Shown: positions 33,579 to 43,568 of the stretch, one piece after another
Layout of the letters: every line of letters starts with the position of its first letter
Position numbering within the stretch: the stretch's first letter is position 1
Source: Sphingobacterium shayense
GTDB lineage: Bacteria > Bacteroidota > Bacteroidia > Sphingobacteriales > Sphingobacteriaceae
NCBI RefSeq assembly: GCF_013179575.1
Contig: NZ_JABMCQ010000013.1
Coordinates: forward strand, 1-46,267
DNA length: 46,267 nucleotides
Reading direction: 5' to 3'
Position numbers and translations under genes: made by a program
The notes under the pieces: model-generated
What the model saw: only the letters and a program-made list of their open reading frames with translations
Told to the model about the DNA's origin: nothing
Databases searched by the model: none

Positions 33579-35969
33579 ATGAATAATACTAACATGGCTC
33601 TAAAAAATCTTTTCTTCATATTATTTTGCATAACTACTTGTTCCGGCTCCGCTTTATTTGCTCAGACAACAAAAAAAGTCGACTATTTCGATATAAGAGA
33701 TATCCGCCTACTATCAAGCCCGTTCAAGCACGCCCAAGATGTCGACTTAAATTATTTGCTTGAAATGGACGCCGACAGACTTCTCGCGCCATTTTTACGT
33801 GAATCAGAATTACCATTAGTGCGGCCATCTTATGGGAATTGGGAAAATACAGGACTCGATGGACACATTGGTGGACATTATATATCTGCGCTTTCTTATA
33901 TGTATGCTGCAACCGGAGACTCACGAATAAAAGAACGTTTAGATTATATGCTTTCCGGTTTAGAACGATGTCAAAAAGCGAACGGCAACGGCTATATAGG
34001 AGGGGTTCCCGGTGGAGAAAAGATATGGGAAGAGATTAAAAATGGGCGAATAAACGCAAGTGGATTTAGTCTTAATGAAAAATGGGTGCCGCTGTATAAT
34101 ATCCACAAAACATATGCCGGACTCCGCGATGCCTATTTATTAACGGATAATCAATCTGCTAAGTCCATGCTTGTTAATATGGCAAATTGGGCACTAGCAC
34201 TAGTTGAACAGTTATCTGACGAACAAATTCAGCAAATGCTAGAAAGTGAACATGGCGGATTGAATGAAATTTTCGCAGACGTTGCCGTAATTACCGGTAA
34301 CCCTGCATACATAAACCTAGCTAAAAAATTCTCGCAACGTCTCATTCTTGAGCCTTTATTACAGCACACAGATAGCCTAACGGGACTCCATGCTAATACG
34401 CAAATTCCAAAAGTATTAGGATTCAAACGAATTGCCGATGTCGATCAAAACACGGAGTGGGCGAATGCGGCAAGCTTCTTTTGGGAAAACGTAGTACAAC
34501 AACGAACAATTTCGATCGGTGGCAATAGTGTCAGCGAACATTTTAACCCAATCGATGATTTTTCAAAGATGATGTACAGCGTGGAAGGGCCGGAAACATG
34601 TAACACTTACAATATGTTAAGGCTTACGAAAATGTTATATCAAACTTCCCCACAAGGAAAATATTTAGATTATTACGAGCGAAGTCTTTACAACCACATA
34701 TTGTCAACACAACATCCTGAGCACGGCGGCTTTGTTTATTTTACCCAAATCCGGCCTTCTCATTACCGAGTATATTCCAGACCCCATACCAGTATGTGGT
34801 GCTGCGTAGGGTCTGGCATGGAAAATCATGCGAAGTACGGCGAGATGATATATGCGTCAAACGGGAGCGAATTGTATGTCAACCTATTTATCCCGTCAAC
34901 GCTAAATTGGAAACAAAAGAATGTTGAAATCGTTCAGGAGAATAAATTCCCTGAAAATCCTAGTACTCGTATTACCGTAAACACTGAAAAACCGACATCT
35001 TTTGCTCTAAACATTAGAAGACCGAGTTGGATTGCCGGAGAACCTATTGTCATAGTCAATGGAAAAAGCGGGAGCACGGACAAATCTATTGGGGACTATA
35101 TTCGCATTGAACGCGTTTGGGAGAAAGGGGATACCATTGAAATAAGGTTTCCTATGGCGATAAATATTGAGCAGCTACCTGATAAGAGTAATTTCTACAG
35201 TTTCCTTTATGGACCGATCGTCTTAGCGGCTCGTAGCGGAACCGACGATCTTAAGGGTTTGCAAGCGGATGATAGTCGAATGGGACACGTAGCCAGAGGA
35301 AAACAAATACCGATGGCAAACATTCCTCTATTAACTGCTGAACCAAAAAACCTTACGAAGTTGGCGACACCAATACCGAATAAACCCTTACATTTTTCAT
35401 TAACGAACTTATATATAGGAGACAAGAAAATCCAAATGGAATTAGAGCCTTTTTACGGAATTCATGATTCCCGCTACATCTTGTATTGGCCGCAGGCCAC
35501 CGAAGTTGAACGAATTGCCATTCAAAAACATTTAGCAGAAAGCGAACGAGAGGAATTGCGTCTGAACTCACGTACTGTAGACAGGGTTGTTTGCGGGGAA
35601 CAGCAACCAGAGTCGGATCATTTCATAAAAGAGGATAACAGCACTGCCGGTGTAAACGGCGATATTAGGTGGAGACAAACCAAGGCATGGTTTAGTTATA
35701 GAATGAAAAAAAATGTGGATAAAGCACAATTATATGTCAAGTTTTTAACCGAACCTGCTCTCCAACAAACAGAAATTATAGTTGAGGGAATAATCGTTGG
35801 TTCATTAAAAGGAACAAATACAGATGGTGTTCAATCTATAATATTCAATTGGCCAAATAACCTCAGCATTAAAAACGAATACGAAATTAAAATACAAGCA
35901 AAGGGAGGAAAACCTAGTCACAAAATTTTAGAAGTTCGATTATTAGACAGTTCAAAAACGCCAATCTGA
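33579..35969 (+). CDS. glycoside hydrolase family 127 (beta-L-arabinofuranosidase-like)
   Basis: A 796-residue secreted enzyme with signal peptide (ALKNLFFILFCITTCSGSALFAQ; ATG 33594 is an alternative start). The GH127 centre is intact by comparison with HypBA1: Glu320 (SVSEHF), Glu339 and Cys341 (VEGPETCNTYN), and the Cys408-Cys409 pair (SMWCCVGSGMENHAKYG). In HypBA1 a zinc holds the catalytic cysteine. C-terminal beta domains follow, as is usual in the long Bacteroidota forms. The expected role is removal of beta-L-arabinofuranose, or related sugars, from plant glycans or glycoproteins. It lies tail-to-tail with the GH51 fusion gene. Confidence 0.92.
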   Translation: MNNTNMALKNLFFILFCITTCSGSALFAQTTKKVDYFDIRDIRLLSSPFKHAQDVDLNYLLEMDADRLLAPFLRESELPLVRPSYGNWENTGLDGHIGGHYISALSYMYAATGDSRIKERLDYMLSGLERCQKANGNGYIGGVPGGEKIWEEIKNGRINASGFSLNEKWVPLYNIHKTYAGLRDAYLLTDNQSAKSMLVNMANWALALVEQLSDEQIQQMLESEHGGLNEIFADVAVITGNPAYINLAKKFSQRLILEPLLQHTDSLTGLHANTQIPKVLGFKRIADVDQNTEWANAASFFWENVVQQRTISIGGNSVSEHFNPIDDFSKMMYSVEGPETCNTYNMLRLTKMLYQTSPQGKYLDYYERSLYNHILSTQHPEHGGFVYFTQIRPSHYRVYSRPHTSMWCCVGSGMENHAKYGEMIYASNGSELYVNLFIPSTLNWKQKNVEIVQENKFPENPSTRITVNTEKPTSFALNIRRPSWIAGEPIVIVNGKSGSTDKSIGDYIRIERVWEKGDTIEIRFPMAINIEQLPDKSNFYSFLYGPIVLAARSGTDDLKGLQADDSRMGHVARGKQIPMANIPLLTAEPKNLTKLATPIPNKPLHFSLTNLYIGDKKIQMELEPFYGIHDSRYILYWPQATEVERIAIQKHLAESEREELRLNSRTVDRVVCGEQQPESDHFIKEDNSTAGVNGDIRWRQTKAWFSYRMKKNVDKAQLYVKFLTEPALQQTEIIVEGIIVGSLKGTNTDGVQSIIFNWPNNLSIKNEYEIKIQAKGGKPSHKILEVRLLDSSKTPI

Positions 35970-36115
35970 CAACTATATTATTCGAAATAATGACTCCATC
36001 ACTTGAGCAACAAAATAAGCACCTCTTGAATGAAAAACTAATGATACCCCTTGATCAATTGTGGGTCTCGTTTTTGAAAAGTCACATTCTTATTTACACC
36101 ATCTTTGAGCGAAAA

Positions 36116-38671
36116 TTATTGCTCCGTCTTAAGACGCAAGACACTGAACGAATACGGTTCAAGGACAAGGTTTTCTAAATCTAGCTGAAATTGCTTTGGC
36201 CTTGCATGCTTGTCTTCAAGAGCACCGGTAAGCACGGTAGCCTCCGCAGTAGTTGCTTTTACACCAAGCGAGGAAAAATCGGTTTCAAGACTCACCACTA
36301 CGGGTAGCATGTTCACTAATTTCACAATAAGGTCACCCGTTTTGCTATCCCTAACAACAGATTTTGCAACCCGTTTTGTTACCCTTTCATCCTTATTTGC
36401 AAGTTTCAATGATGAAAAAAAATATTCATCTCCCGAGTTGCTTCCAAATAGCTGCTGCACAAAATAACCAACAGTGGGTCTAACTGTCTGGTTATCGAAA
36501 TAGATCAAATCTGGATTCCATTGCGTATTCCCCGTTTTAGCTAATAATGGAGCATAAGAAGTCATTGCAACTATATCACCATTTCGTTCTAAATTACATA
36601 AATGTAGCGCTTCAGCAAGCGCTGTTTCAATGGTGCTCGCACGACCTGAGATGTGAGCTGCATACTCCCCTAAATAAACTTTAGACTTCGTTCTGTCATA
36701 TTTATCATAAAAATCTTGGTTATGAAGAAACCATCCCGGAGACGTATAATAATGTTCATCGACAAGAGGAATTTTTAATTTATCGGCAAGGTTCCAGCCT
36801 TCGACATAATCTGTACCTTCGTAAAAGGGCCCCGACGTACCGATAACCTGTATTTCGGGATACTTCTGCTTCACAGCCTGGTATATCATCGTAAAACGCT
36901 CGACGAAAATATCGGTTATCATGTCTTCATTACCGATACCGATATATTTTAATCCAAATGGCTCTGGATGACCTGCCTCAACACGCTTTCTCCCCCAGGT
37001 ACTGTTGTTATCTCCGTTCGCATATTCAATTAAATCAAGGACATCTTGAATGTATGCTCCCATATTCTCCATCGCAATACCACATTGCTGTCCGCCAATC
37101 GGATGACCATGGTGCCCTGAGTTTTGACAAGGAACACCCGCGGCAACAACAGGTATCGGTTCAGCACCTAGATCTTCACAGAACTGGAAATATTCATAAT
37201 AACCTAAACCGTACGATTGATGATAACCCCACAAGTTACGTTGCCCCAGGCGGGCTTCCAACGGACCGATTGTATTTTTCCAGTGATAGATATTTTCCAA
37301 TCCATCACCATGGGCAACACATCCACCGGGGAAACGAACGAAGCGAGGTTTCATTTCAGCAATCGCATTTGCTATATCGGCCCGCATTCCATTTTTACGA
37401 TTGCGAAAAGTGTTTCGAGGAAATAAAGACACCATGTCTAAGTCCACCACAGTCCCCTCTTCGGTCATCAGTAATAGTCGGGCATTTGGTACTGTAGATT
37501 TTACCTGTATGGTAACATCATACTTAGCCCACTTCTCACTCACCCGCTTTGTTTTTCCTTCTGCAACAACCTGCCCGAGACTGTCCAATATACGTACGAC
37601 TAAACGATCAACATTCTTGTCTTTTGAACGCGCATACACCGTAAAGTCGTAAGGTTGGCCGGATAATAAAGCGTACCCATCAAAACCCTCATTGATCACT
37701 CCCTGACCTTTTGGAGCTTTTAGGTTTAGGAAATGTTTGTTATTTTCATGAACAGGAGACATGGAATCAATCAGCAATCGGACATCATCGCGGCTCCCCT
37801 TCCAGGAAGTTAGGTTATTCCACCCCTCCTTATCCGTCGAAGAATATTCAAAACCTCTGTTTTGAACAAGCTCTGCGTAGAGTCCTCCATCCGCAGCATA
37901 ATTGATATCTTCAAAAAAAATTCCCATGAAAAGATCACTGATTTTTCTTGGCGTATAATCTAATAATGAAAGTTTTCCCTCCACAGGTTTCAAAGTGGGA
38001 AAACGAACCGAATCGTCGATCGCTCTTTCACTATACAATGTTTGTTTAAGTTGTCCCAATTTATTAGCCCTCAATAGTTTTTCTATCTGTGCCCATTCTA
38101 CTTTGTGCATTGTGCCGGTTAATGTTTCCCCAGCGAGATTTATTTTAGTCTCCTGACTTAGATAACGTACTTTTCGAGGTGTAGAAAACGTTTTGAAGTC
38201 TTTTGTATAAACACCGTAGCTATCAGTACTATCAGATTGCCATCTTACGGTATATTCGCTCGAATGACTGTCAAAAGAAAGTACGGGAGTCTTAACATTT
38301 CCTTCCGAATAGACCAACGGGTAAGACTGACTCTTCCAATAAATTAGATCTTTTGAGGATGTGTATGCAAATGCGCCATCATGCTCGTTCAGCCCCCAGA
38401 CGCAATGCCAAGTTCCATCGGGGGATCTAAATAAATAAGGATTAAACATCATCTTTTGTGACCCCCAGCGGCCGTAGTCTGATGACAGATAGGAACGCTC
38501 AGGACCCATCGCCTGCCAATGTTTCTTGTCTATGCTCCAAGCGAAGTGAAGTCCGTTATGGTGGTTATTCGCGCTCGTACTGTACGCGAAGATATAAGCG
38601 GAATCAGGTTCACTCGCTTTAGCTTGTGGAAACAAGTTTACAAACAGAAGTAAAAGGATAATGCTTCTCAT
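36116..38671 (-). CDS. secreted GH51 alpha-L-arabinofuranosidase with N-terminal GH43-like half propeller
   Basis: An 851-residue protein with signal peptide. Residues 25-170 look like the first blades of a GH43-type propeller (FAWSIDKKHW, FNPYLFRSPDGTWHCVW, FAYTSSKDLIYW), but it is too short to be a full domain and the usual catalytic Asp of RDP is Asn in FNP. From about residue 245 a GH51 region starts (IFFEDINYAADGGLYAELVQNRGFEY) with an inserted carbohydrate-binding-like beta domain (about 285-415), then the TIM barrel with acid/base Glu582 (GIGNED) and nucleophile Glu669 (LGEYAAH). It is expected to release alpha-L-arabinofuranose outside the cytoplasm. Confidence 0.9.
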   Translation of the reverse strand: MRSIILLLLFVNLFPQAKASEPDSAYIFAYSTSANNHHNGLHFAWSIDKKHWQAMGPERSYLSSDYGRWGSQKMMFNPYLFRSPDGTWHCVWGLNEHDGAFAYTSSKDLIYWKSQSYPLVYSEGNVKTPVLSFDSHSSEYTVRWQSDSTDSYGVYTKDFKTFSTPRKVRYLSQETKINLAGETLTGTMHKVEWAQIEKLLRANKLGQLKQTLYSERAIDDSVRFPTLKPVEGKLSLLDYTPRKISDLFMGIFFEDINYAADGGLYAELVQNRGFEYSSTDKEGWNNLTSWKGSRDDVRLLIDSMSPVHENNKHFLNLKAPKGQGVINEGFDGYALLSGQPYDFTVYARSKDKNVDRLVVRILDSLGQVVAEGKTKRVSEKWAKYDVTIQVKSTVPNARLLLMTEEGTVVDLDMVSLFPRNTFRNRKNGMRADIANAIAEMKPRFVRFPGGCVAHGDGLENIYHWKNTIGPLEARLGQRNLWGYHQSYGLGYYEYFQFCEDLGAEPIPVVAAGVPCQNSGHHGHPIGGQQCGIAMENMGAYIQDVLDLIEYANGDNNSTWGRKRVEAGHPEPFGLKYIGIGNEDMITDIFVERFTMIYQAVKQKYPEIQVIGTSGPFYEGTDYVEGWNLADKLKIPLVDEHYYTSPGWFLHNQDFYDKYDRTKSKVYLGEYAAHISGRASTIETALAEALHLCNLERNGDIVAMTSYAPLLAKTGNTQWNPDLIYFDNQTVRPTVGYFVQQLFGSNSGDEYFFSSLKLANKDERVTKRVAKSVVRDSKTGDLIVKLVNMLPVVVSLETDFSSLGVKATTAEATVLTGALEDKHARPKQFQLDLENLVLEPYSFSVLRLKTEQ

Positions 38672-38784
38672 AAATTAAAGTTTAGTTTTCATCACCTCCT
38701 CTGAAAAACTTCAACCAAAAAAAAATCGGTCAGAGAGCGGCGGCATCGCTACGTTCGTTAAAGATTATGGTTGCTATATTCTTG

Positions 38785-38813
38785 CAAAAAACAAGTGTTA
38801 CACCTGCTTTTTT
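38785..38813 (-). terminator. weak terminator-like hairpin after the middle GH51 gene
   Basis: On the minus strand AAAAAAGCAGGT and ACTTGTTTTTT can pair with one bulge and a G-T pair around loop GTAAC, ending in a T-run. It lies in the 177-base gap between the second and third GH51 genes, the only sizeable gap in this run. Confidence 0.4.
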
Positions 38814-38848
38814 AGGCTCAATATCTTCCCATTAAAATACGTCAGCTC

Positions 38849-40810
38849 TTATCGAACGGGAATTCTTATCACGGTAAAGGAGTATGGAGCAAAAGTTTCT
38901 TTAACTACATTTCCGTTGTACCTCATCTGGTCAGTAACCGGCTGTATCGCTAATGGCTGTTCAATACTATTGGCAATGTTAAGATCAGGGTTTGCTAGCG
39001 TTATTTTAGAAGCCGTCCCGACAATTTTATTTTTTGAGTTAAGCTGAAAATTAACCGAGGTGGATGAATTATTGTAATTCACAAACTTTATAATCAGCTC
39101 TCCTGAATCCCTATCAAATACCGTTGAGGCATATAGACTGTCAGCACCTGTAACGTTCTTTCCTTCGTATTTGATTGGAATAATAGTACTTCCTTTATGT
39201 AAAGAGTAAAGCTTTTGAACATGGTAACTCGGCGTTCCATAAACATTTAAATTATCCACCCAGATCAAATCGGGAGACCATTGCCAACCCTCGACATGCC
39301 CAAATAGTGGTGCGTAAGACGCCATCCGCACAACGTCGCCATTTCGCTCAAGCCCGGTCATAAACGCGGCCTCTGAAAGAGCTGCCTCCCAAGTGCTACG
39401 TCCGGGGCCGTTCGGTCGAGTGGTATGTGAAGCGTATTCACCCGCAAAAATTTTCGCTCCCCTCCGATCATAATCATCATAACGTGCTGCTCCGGATAAA
39501 AACCATGCTGGCGGACGATAATAATGCTCATCAATAATATCAATTTTCATTGACCTTAATTTATCATCCAAATACTCAAATCGCTCCCCATCGGGTCCTG
39601 TGCCCGAGCTTGCAATAAGTGCAATTTCAGGATGCTTTTGCTTCAATATATTTTGGAAAGCTTCTAATCGTTCAACATATTGAGGTCCCCAGTTTTCGTT
39701 TCCAACCCCAAGCAATTTCAAATGAAACGGCGCAGGGTGTCCCATCTCAGCACGGATTTTCCCCCATGGGGAATCCACCGGTCCATTTGCAAATTCTATA
39801 AGATCTAACGCGTCTTGAACATATTCATCAAGTTCATCCATAGGTACTACCTCTGCCGTATTAAACTGGCATGCCATACCACAATTCAGAATAGGTACTG
39901 GCTCCGCACCGATATCCTCGGAGAGTAAAAAATACTCGAAAAAGCCAAGGCCAAAACTTTGAAAATAATCGGGGGTTAATCGTTGAGAAAACTCGGTATT
40001 CCAACGGTTTATTATTAGTTCGCGTTGTTCAATCGGTCCGACTGTGTTCTTCCACTGAAAACGGTTTGCCAAATCGCGTCCCTCGACAATACATCCACCA
40101 GGAAAACGTATGAACCCAGGTTTCATTTCGTCAAGTATCTGCACCATATCTTTTCGCAGCCCTTTTTTACGTCCTTTCCATGTATCCTCAGGAAAAAGCG
40201 AAAGCATATCAACCACTACTTCTCCTGTCCCCTGAAACCATATATTTAACTTCCCTCCAGCTGTAGTGGCATTGGCAGTGAGATTCACAGCGGCCGTCTG
40301 CCACTCCCCATTACCCGTGAGCGGTAGCTGGCCTTCGGCCAGCACGTGACCGCTAGAGTCGACCAGCTCCAATTTCAATTTCACACCTTCGGAAATTTGC
40401 TTATATAACAGCGAAAACTCATAGCGTTCCCCTTGTTTAATGCCCATCCCACGGAAACCCTCATTTTGCAATCCGGCAGCAAAATCTACTTTCTTATTGA
40501 TTCGCAGTGAGCGTCTATTTCCTTTCCGCTTGCTATCGTTAACCACCAATATCGATCCTTCAGGTAACTCACCTAACTGATTCCACCCCATCAAGGGTGC
40601 ATCAAATTCAAAAGATCGGTTCTTTACTAACTCCGCATAGATGCCCCCATCCGCACCTAAATTAATATCTTCAAAGAACACCCCCCACATTGTTGAAGAG
40701 ATTTCTCCTGCTGGTTGATCTAGGGCGATTTTCATCTCGATAGGGGCTTGAGAAAATAAACTAGACGAAAGTAATATAAGAGCAGTAAATAGATTTATTT
40801 TTTTCATCAC
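38849..40810 (-). CDS. secreted GH51 alpha-L-arabinofuranosidase
   Basis: A 653-residue protein with signal peptide (INLFTALILLSSSLFSQ). The GH51 opening (GVFFEDINLGADGGIYAELVKNRSFEF) leads into a CBM4/9-like beta insertion (about residues 70-205). The barrel has FIRFPGGCIVEG, acid/base Glu372 (GVGNENWG) and nucleophile Glu458 (AGEYASH), followed by a C-terminal beta domain (FAPYSFTVIRIPV). It is close in plan to the next gene downstream minus its propeller part. It starts 8 bases after the end of the third GH51 gene upstream, so they are translated from one message. Confidence 0.94.
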   Translation of the reverse strand: MMKKINLFTALILLSSSLFSQAPIEMKIALDQPAGEISSTMWGVFFEDINLGADGGIYAELVKNRSFEFDAPLMGWNQLGELPEGSILVVNDSKRKGNRRSLRINKKVDFAAGLQNEGFRGMGIKQGERYEFSLLYKQISEGVKLKLELVDSSGHVLAEGQLPLTGNGEWQTAAVNLTANATTAGGKLNIWFQGTGEVVVDMLSLFPEDTWKGRKKGLRKDMVQILDEMKPGFIRFPGGCIVEGRDLANRFQWKNTVGPIEQRELIINRWNTEFSQRLTPDYFQSFGLGFFEYFLLSEDIGAEPVPILNCGMACQFNTAEVVPMDELDEYVQDALDLIEFANGPVDSPWGKIRAEMGHPAPFHLKLLGVGNENWGPQYVERLEAFQNILKQKHPEIALIASSGTGPDGERFEYLDDKLRSMKIDIIDEHYYRPPAWFLSGAARYDDYDRRGAKIFAGEYASHTTRPNGPGRSTWEAALSEAAFMTGLERNGDVVRMASYAPLFGHVEGWQWSPDLIWVDNLNVYGTPSYHVQKLYSLHKGSTIIPIKYEGKNVTGADSLYASTVFDRDSGELIIKFVNYNNSSTSVNFQLNSKNKIVGTASKITLANPDLNIANSIEQPLAIQPVTDQMRYNGNVVKETFAPYSFTVIRIPVR

Positions 40811-40818
40811 CGATCTTT

Positions 40819-42363
40819 TTAAGTTAATTCTAATACAATCACAGAAAAGGCAGGAATATCAACTTCGATCGTCCCGTCACGAAGTTTTGCTTCTTTATAA
40901 AGAGCCGGAACAATAGTTTCCGGTTTCTCAAATGTATTATAATCGCGAAGGTTTTGCGATTTCAATATACGACCTTCAACATTTGAAGCTTTTATCCCAC
41001 CGAGACCGATTGATATCTTCTTATTATTGGTAGGATCAATATTCACCAGCGACACGTGAATCTTTCCCATTTCATCTTTAGAGGCCGAGGCCGATAGCGC
41101 GGGAATACTATCCCCTGCAAAAGTGAAGCTATCTGTAGAAATATCCAAAGGAATCTGTCGCGCATCTTGATGAACTTTATACATTTCCATCACATGATAT
41201 GTGGGAGTTAATATTATCTGGTTTCCCCGCGTTAGGATTACCGACTGCAGTACGTTAACTGCCTGCGCGAGGTTAGCCATTTTCACCCTTTTAGCGTGAT
41301 TATTAAAAATATTTAAAGTCATACCAGCGAGCATAGCATCACGCATCGTATTTTGTTGGTATAAAAAGCCTGGATTTGTTCCAGGTTCAACCTCATACCA
41401 TCCCCCCCATTCATCAACAATGAGATCGATACGTCCCTCTGGATCATACTTATCCATAATCGCAGAATGCTTATCGATAAGCTCGTTCATAAACCATCCG
41501 GATTTCATTGTTTTGAAATACTGTTCTTCGGAGAACTTTGTCGAAGGACCTTTGGCATTCCAATCGATGACAGCGTAATGATGTAGAGCAACTCCTTTCA
41601 TTAAACTGTGCGGAATTTTCTTCATCAAGGTTTCGGTCCAATTATAGTCCGCCGAATTTGCACCCGATGCTATACGGTAAAGGCCTTCTTTGTTCCCCCA
41701 AGCAGACATGAAAGTTGCGTATTTTTTATAAATGTCGGCATAGTAATCAGCGGTCATATTTCCACCGCAGCCCCAAGCCTCGTTACCGACACCCCAATAT
41801 CTTACGGTCCACGCCTCCTTTCGGCCGTTTTTAACACGGAGATCGGACATCGGGCTCTCTCCGTTAAAATTAACATATTGAACCCAGTCGGCCAACTCCT
41901 GTACTTCGCCACTCCCTACATTTCCAGCCAGATAAGGTTCCGTCTCCAAAAGCTCGCACATATTTAAGAAATCATGCGTACCAAATGAGTTGTCTTCGGT
42001 GACACCCCCCCACCAGCTATTCACTATCGCAGGTCTCTCCGCCTTCGGTCCAATACCATCTTTCCAATGGTAAGTATCAGCGAAACATCCTCCGGGCCAA
42101 CGTAAATTTGGTATCTGTAATTTTTTAAGTGCCTGAACAACATCGTTGCGTATGCCTTCGGTATGGGCAATGCTGTCGTTTGCTTCACCAACATAAAACC
42201 CATCATATATACAACGACCTAAATGCTCTGCAAAATGTCCATATATATGCTTACTTATAGTGACTGTGTCAATTGATGGTCGAAGAGTTACTTTATTTTG
42301 ACCGCATAAAGAGGCGCTAGCCAATAAAAGCATAGCGCCTAATTTCAATCCTCTATTTCTCAT
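40819..42363 (-). CDS. secreted GH51 alpha-L-arabinofuranosidase (AbfA type)
   Basis: A 514-residue enzyme of the compact AbfA type with signal peptide (LKLGAMLLLASASLCGQ). Motifs IYGHFAEHLGRCIYDG, LRWPGGCFADTYHW, acid/base Glu195 in GVGNEAWGCGG and nucleophile Glu318 in DEWGGWYE are all present, with the C-terminal beta domain after about residue 400. It belongs to a different GH51 subgroup from its two neighbours, which suggests action on different arabinofuranosyl linkages. The epimerase gene lies 22 bases upstream in the transcript. Confidence 0.95.
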   Translation of the reverse strand: MRNRGLKLGAMLLLASASLCGQNKVTLRPSIDTVTISKHIYGHFAEHLGRCIYDGFYVGEANDSIAHTEGIRNDVVQALKKLQIPNLRWPGGCFADTYHWKDGIGPKAERPAIVNSWWGGVTEDNSFGTHDFLNMCELLETEPYLAGNVGSGEVQELADWVQYVNFNGESPMSDLRVKNGRKEAWTVRYWGVGNEAWGCGGNMTADYYADIYKKYATFMSAWGNKEGLYRIASGANSADYNWTETLMKKIPHSLMKGVALHHYAVIDWNAKGPSTKFSEEQYFKTMKSGWFMNELIDKHSAIMDKYDPEGRIDLIVDEWGGWYEVEPGTNPGFLYQQNTMRDAMLAGMTLNIFNNHAKRVKMANLAQAVNVLQSVILTRGNQIILTPTYHVMEMYKVHQDARQIPLDISTDSFTFAGDSIPALSASASKDEMGKIHVSLVNIDPTNNKKISIGLGGIKASNVEGRILKSQNLRDYNTFEKPETIVPALYKEAKLRDGTIEVDIPAFSVIVLELT

Positions 42364-42385
42364 AATTTAAGATTAAAATTTCTTT

Positions 42386-43537
42386 TTAACGTACGGAAAA
42401 TCTATACGTCGTTTTCGATGAATACTCTTGACTTGGTTCTAGTACCGTCGATGCAAACGTAGGATGGTTCGGAGCATCAGGATAATGTTGCGTTTCTAAA
42501 CAAAAAGCAGCGCGAAACGGATATGATAAACCTTTCTTTCCTTTTGGATCTTCCTGCTTCATAAAATTTCCACTGTAAAATTGTAAGCCCGGCTCGGTTG
42601 TAAAAATCTGCATCTCAATGCCCGTTTCGGGGGCATATACAGTTGCAACTTTCTGATAATCATCCGTTTTATTAAGCTCAAAATTATGATCGTATCCCCC
42701 TCCAATTTTCAACTGAGCATGATCCTGATTAATGCGCTCACCAATAGTACGTGGCTCTCTGAAATCGAAAGGTGTTCCAGCGACTTTTAAACTTTCACCT
42801 GTCGGGATTAATGTCTGATCAACTGCCGTAATAGCATCAGCGTCCACCTGTAACTGATGGTCCAAGATGGTGGATGCACCCGCACCGTTCAAATTAAAAT
42901 AAGCGTGATTGGTCAAATTAAGAACCGTTTTTTTATCCGTCGTAGCATTGTACTGAATATTTAAACCTCCCTGCCCATCAATCGAATAGGTTACGCTCAT
43001 ATTTACCGTTCCGGGATAACCTGCTTCTTTATCTGGAGATACATAGGTTAGTGTAACCGATGTATCGTTGCTAGATGCAGCATCCCAGACTTTATTGAAC
43101 ACCCCATTAGTTCCACCATGTAATGAATTTTTTCCATCATTTTTCTCCAGGTCATATTTCTCTCCGTCTAAAGTAAACGTGGCATCACCAATCCTATTTC
43201 CATAACGTCCAACGATGGCGCCATAGAAATTATTCGCGTTATCTTTATATTCCTGTGCAGTTTCATAACCCAAAATAACATCTTTACTCGCCCCTGATTT
43301 ATCAGGAACATTCAAACTTACTAACCGTGCTCCATAATTAGTTAGCGTTAAGGAAACGCCGCCATTTTGTAATGAATAAAGTTTTACATTTTTTTTATCA
43401 ATGAGACCATCAAAACCCGTAGAGGTCGTATCTACGGTATCCGAGGTTGCATTATTTTTTTGATCATTAGTCCCTTGTTGGCAACCAAAGGTTAGCGCGG
43501 AGGCTATTAAGGCAACTGTTAAAATATTAGTTTTCAT
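42386..43537 (-). CDS. galM: aldose 1-epimerase (mutarotase), lipoprotein
   Basis: A 383-residue GalM-type protein with lipobox signal (IASALTFGCQQG; Cys about residue 19). Conserved segments are SLHGGTNGVFNKVW, NLTNHAYFNLNG (catalytic His) and TTEPGLQFYSGNF (catalytic Glu). It interconverts alpha and beta anomers of aldoses. Being a lipoprotein, it probably acts in the periplasm on sugar released by the adjacent arabinofuranosidases before uptake by the symporter. It lies 31 bases after the symporter gene, between it and the GH51 genes. Confidence 0.93.
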   Translation of the reverse strand: MKTNILTVALIASALTFGCQQGTNDQKNNATSDTVDTTSTGFDGLIDKKNVKLYSLQNGGVSLTLTNYGARLVSLNVPDKSGASKDVILGYETAQEYKDNANNFYGAIVGRYGNRIGDATFTLDGEKYDLEKNDGKNSLHGGTNGVFNKVWDAASSNDTSVTLTYVSPDKEAGYPGTVNMSVTYSIDGQGGLNIQYNATTDKKTVLNLTNHAYFNLNGAGASTILDHQLQVDADAITAVDQTLIPTGESLKVAGTPFDFREPRTIGERINQDHAQLKIGGGYDHNFELNKTDDYQKVATVYAPETGIEMQIFTTEPGLQFYSGNFMKQEDPKGKKGLSYPFRAAFCLETQHYPDAPNHPTFASTVLEPSQEYSSKTTYRFSVR

Positions 43538-43568
43538 ATCAATTAAGTGTTTATATTGTACAAGTTAC

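Noticed and set aside
35970..36115. Terminator between convergent GH127 and GH51 fusion genes
   Set aside because: Only a very short ATTATT/AATAAT pairing without a T-run is present; no convincing terminator could be identified.
35990..36178. 62-codon plus-strand frame after GH127
   Set aside because: It overlaps the end of the GH51 fusion gene on the other strand and shows no protein-like motif.
38690..38700. AGGAGGTG on the minus strand before a five-codon mini-ORF upstream of the GH51 fusion gene, suggesting a leader peptide or a strong ribosome site
   Set aside because: The motif is only 2 bases from the mini-ORF ATG and more than 20 bases from the real ATG, and this phylum seldom relies on such sites, so chance is more likely.
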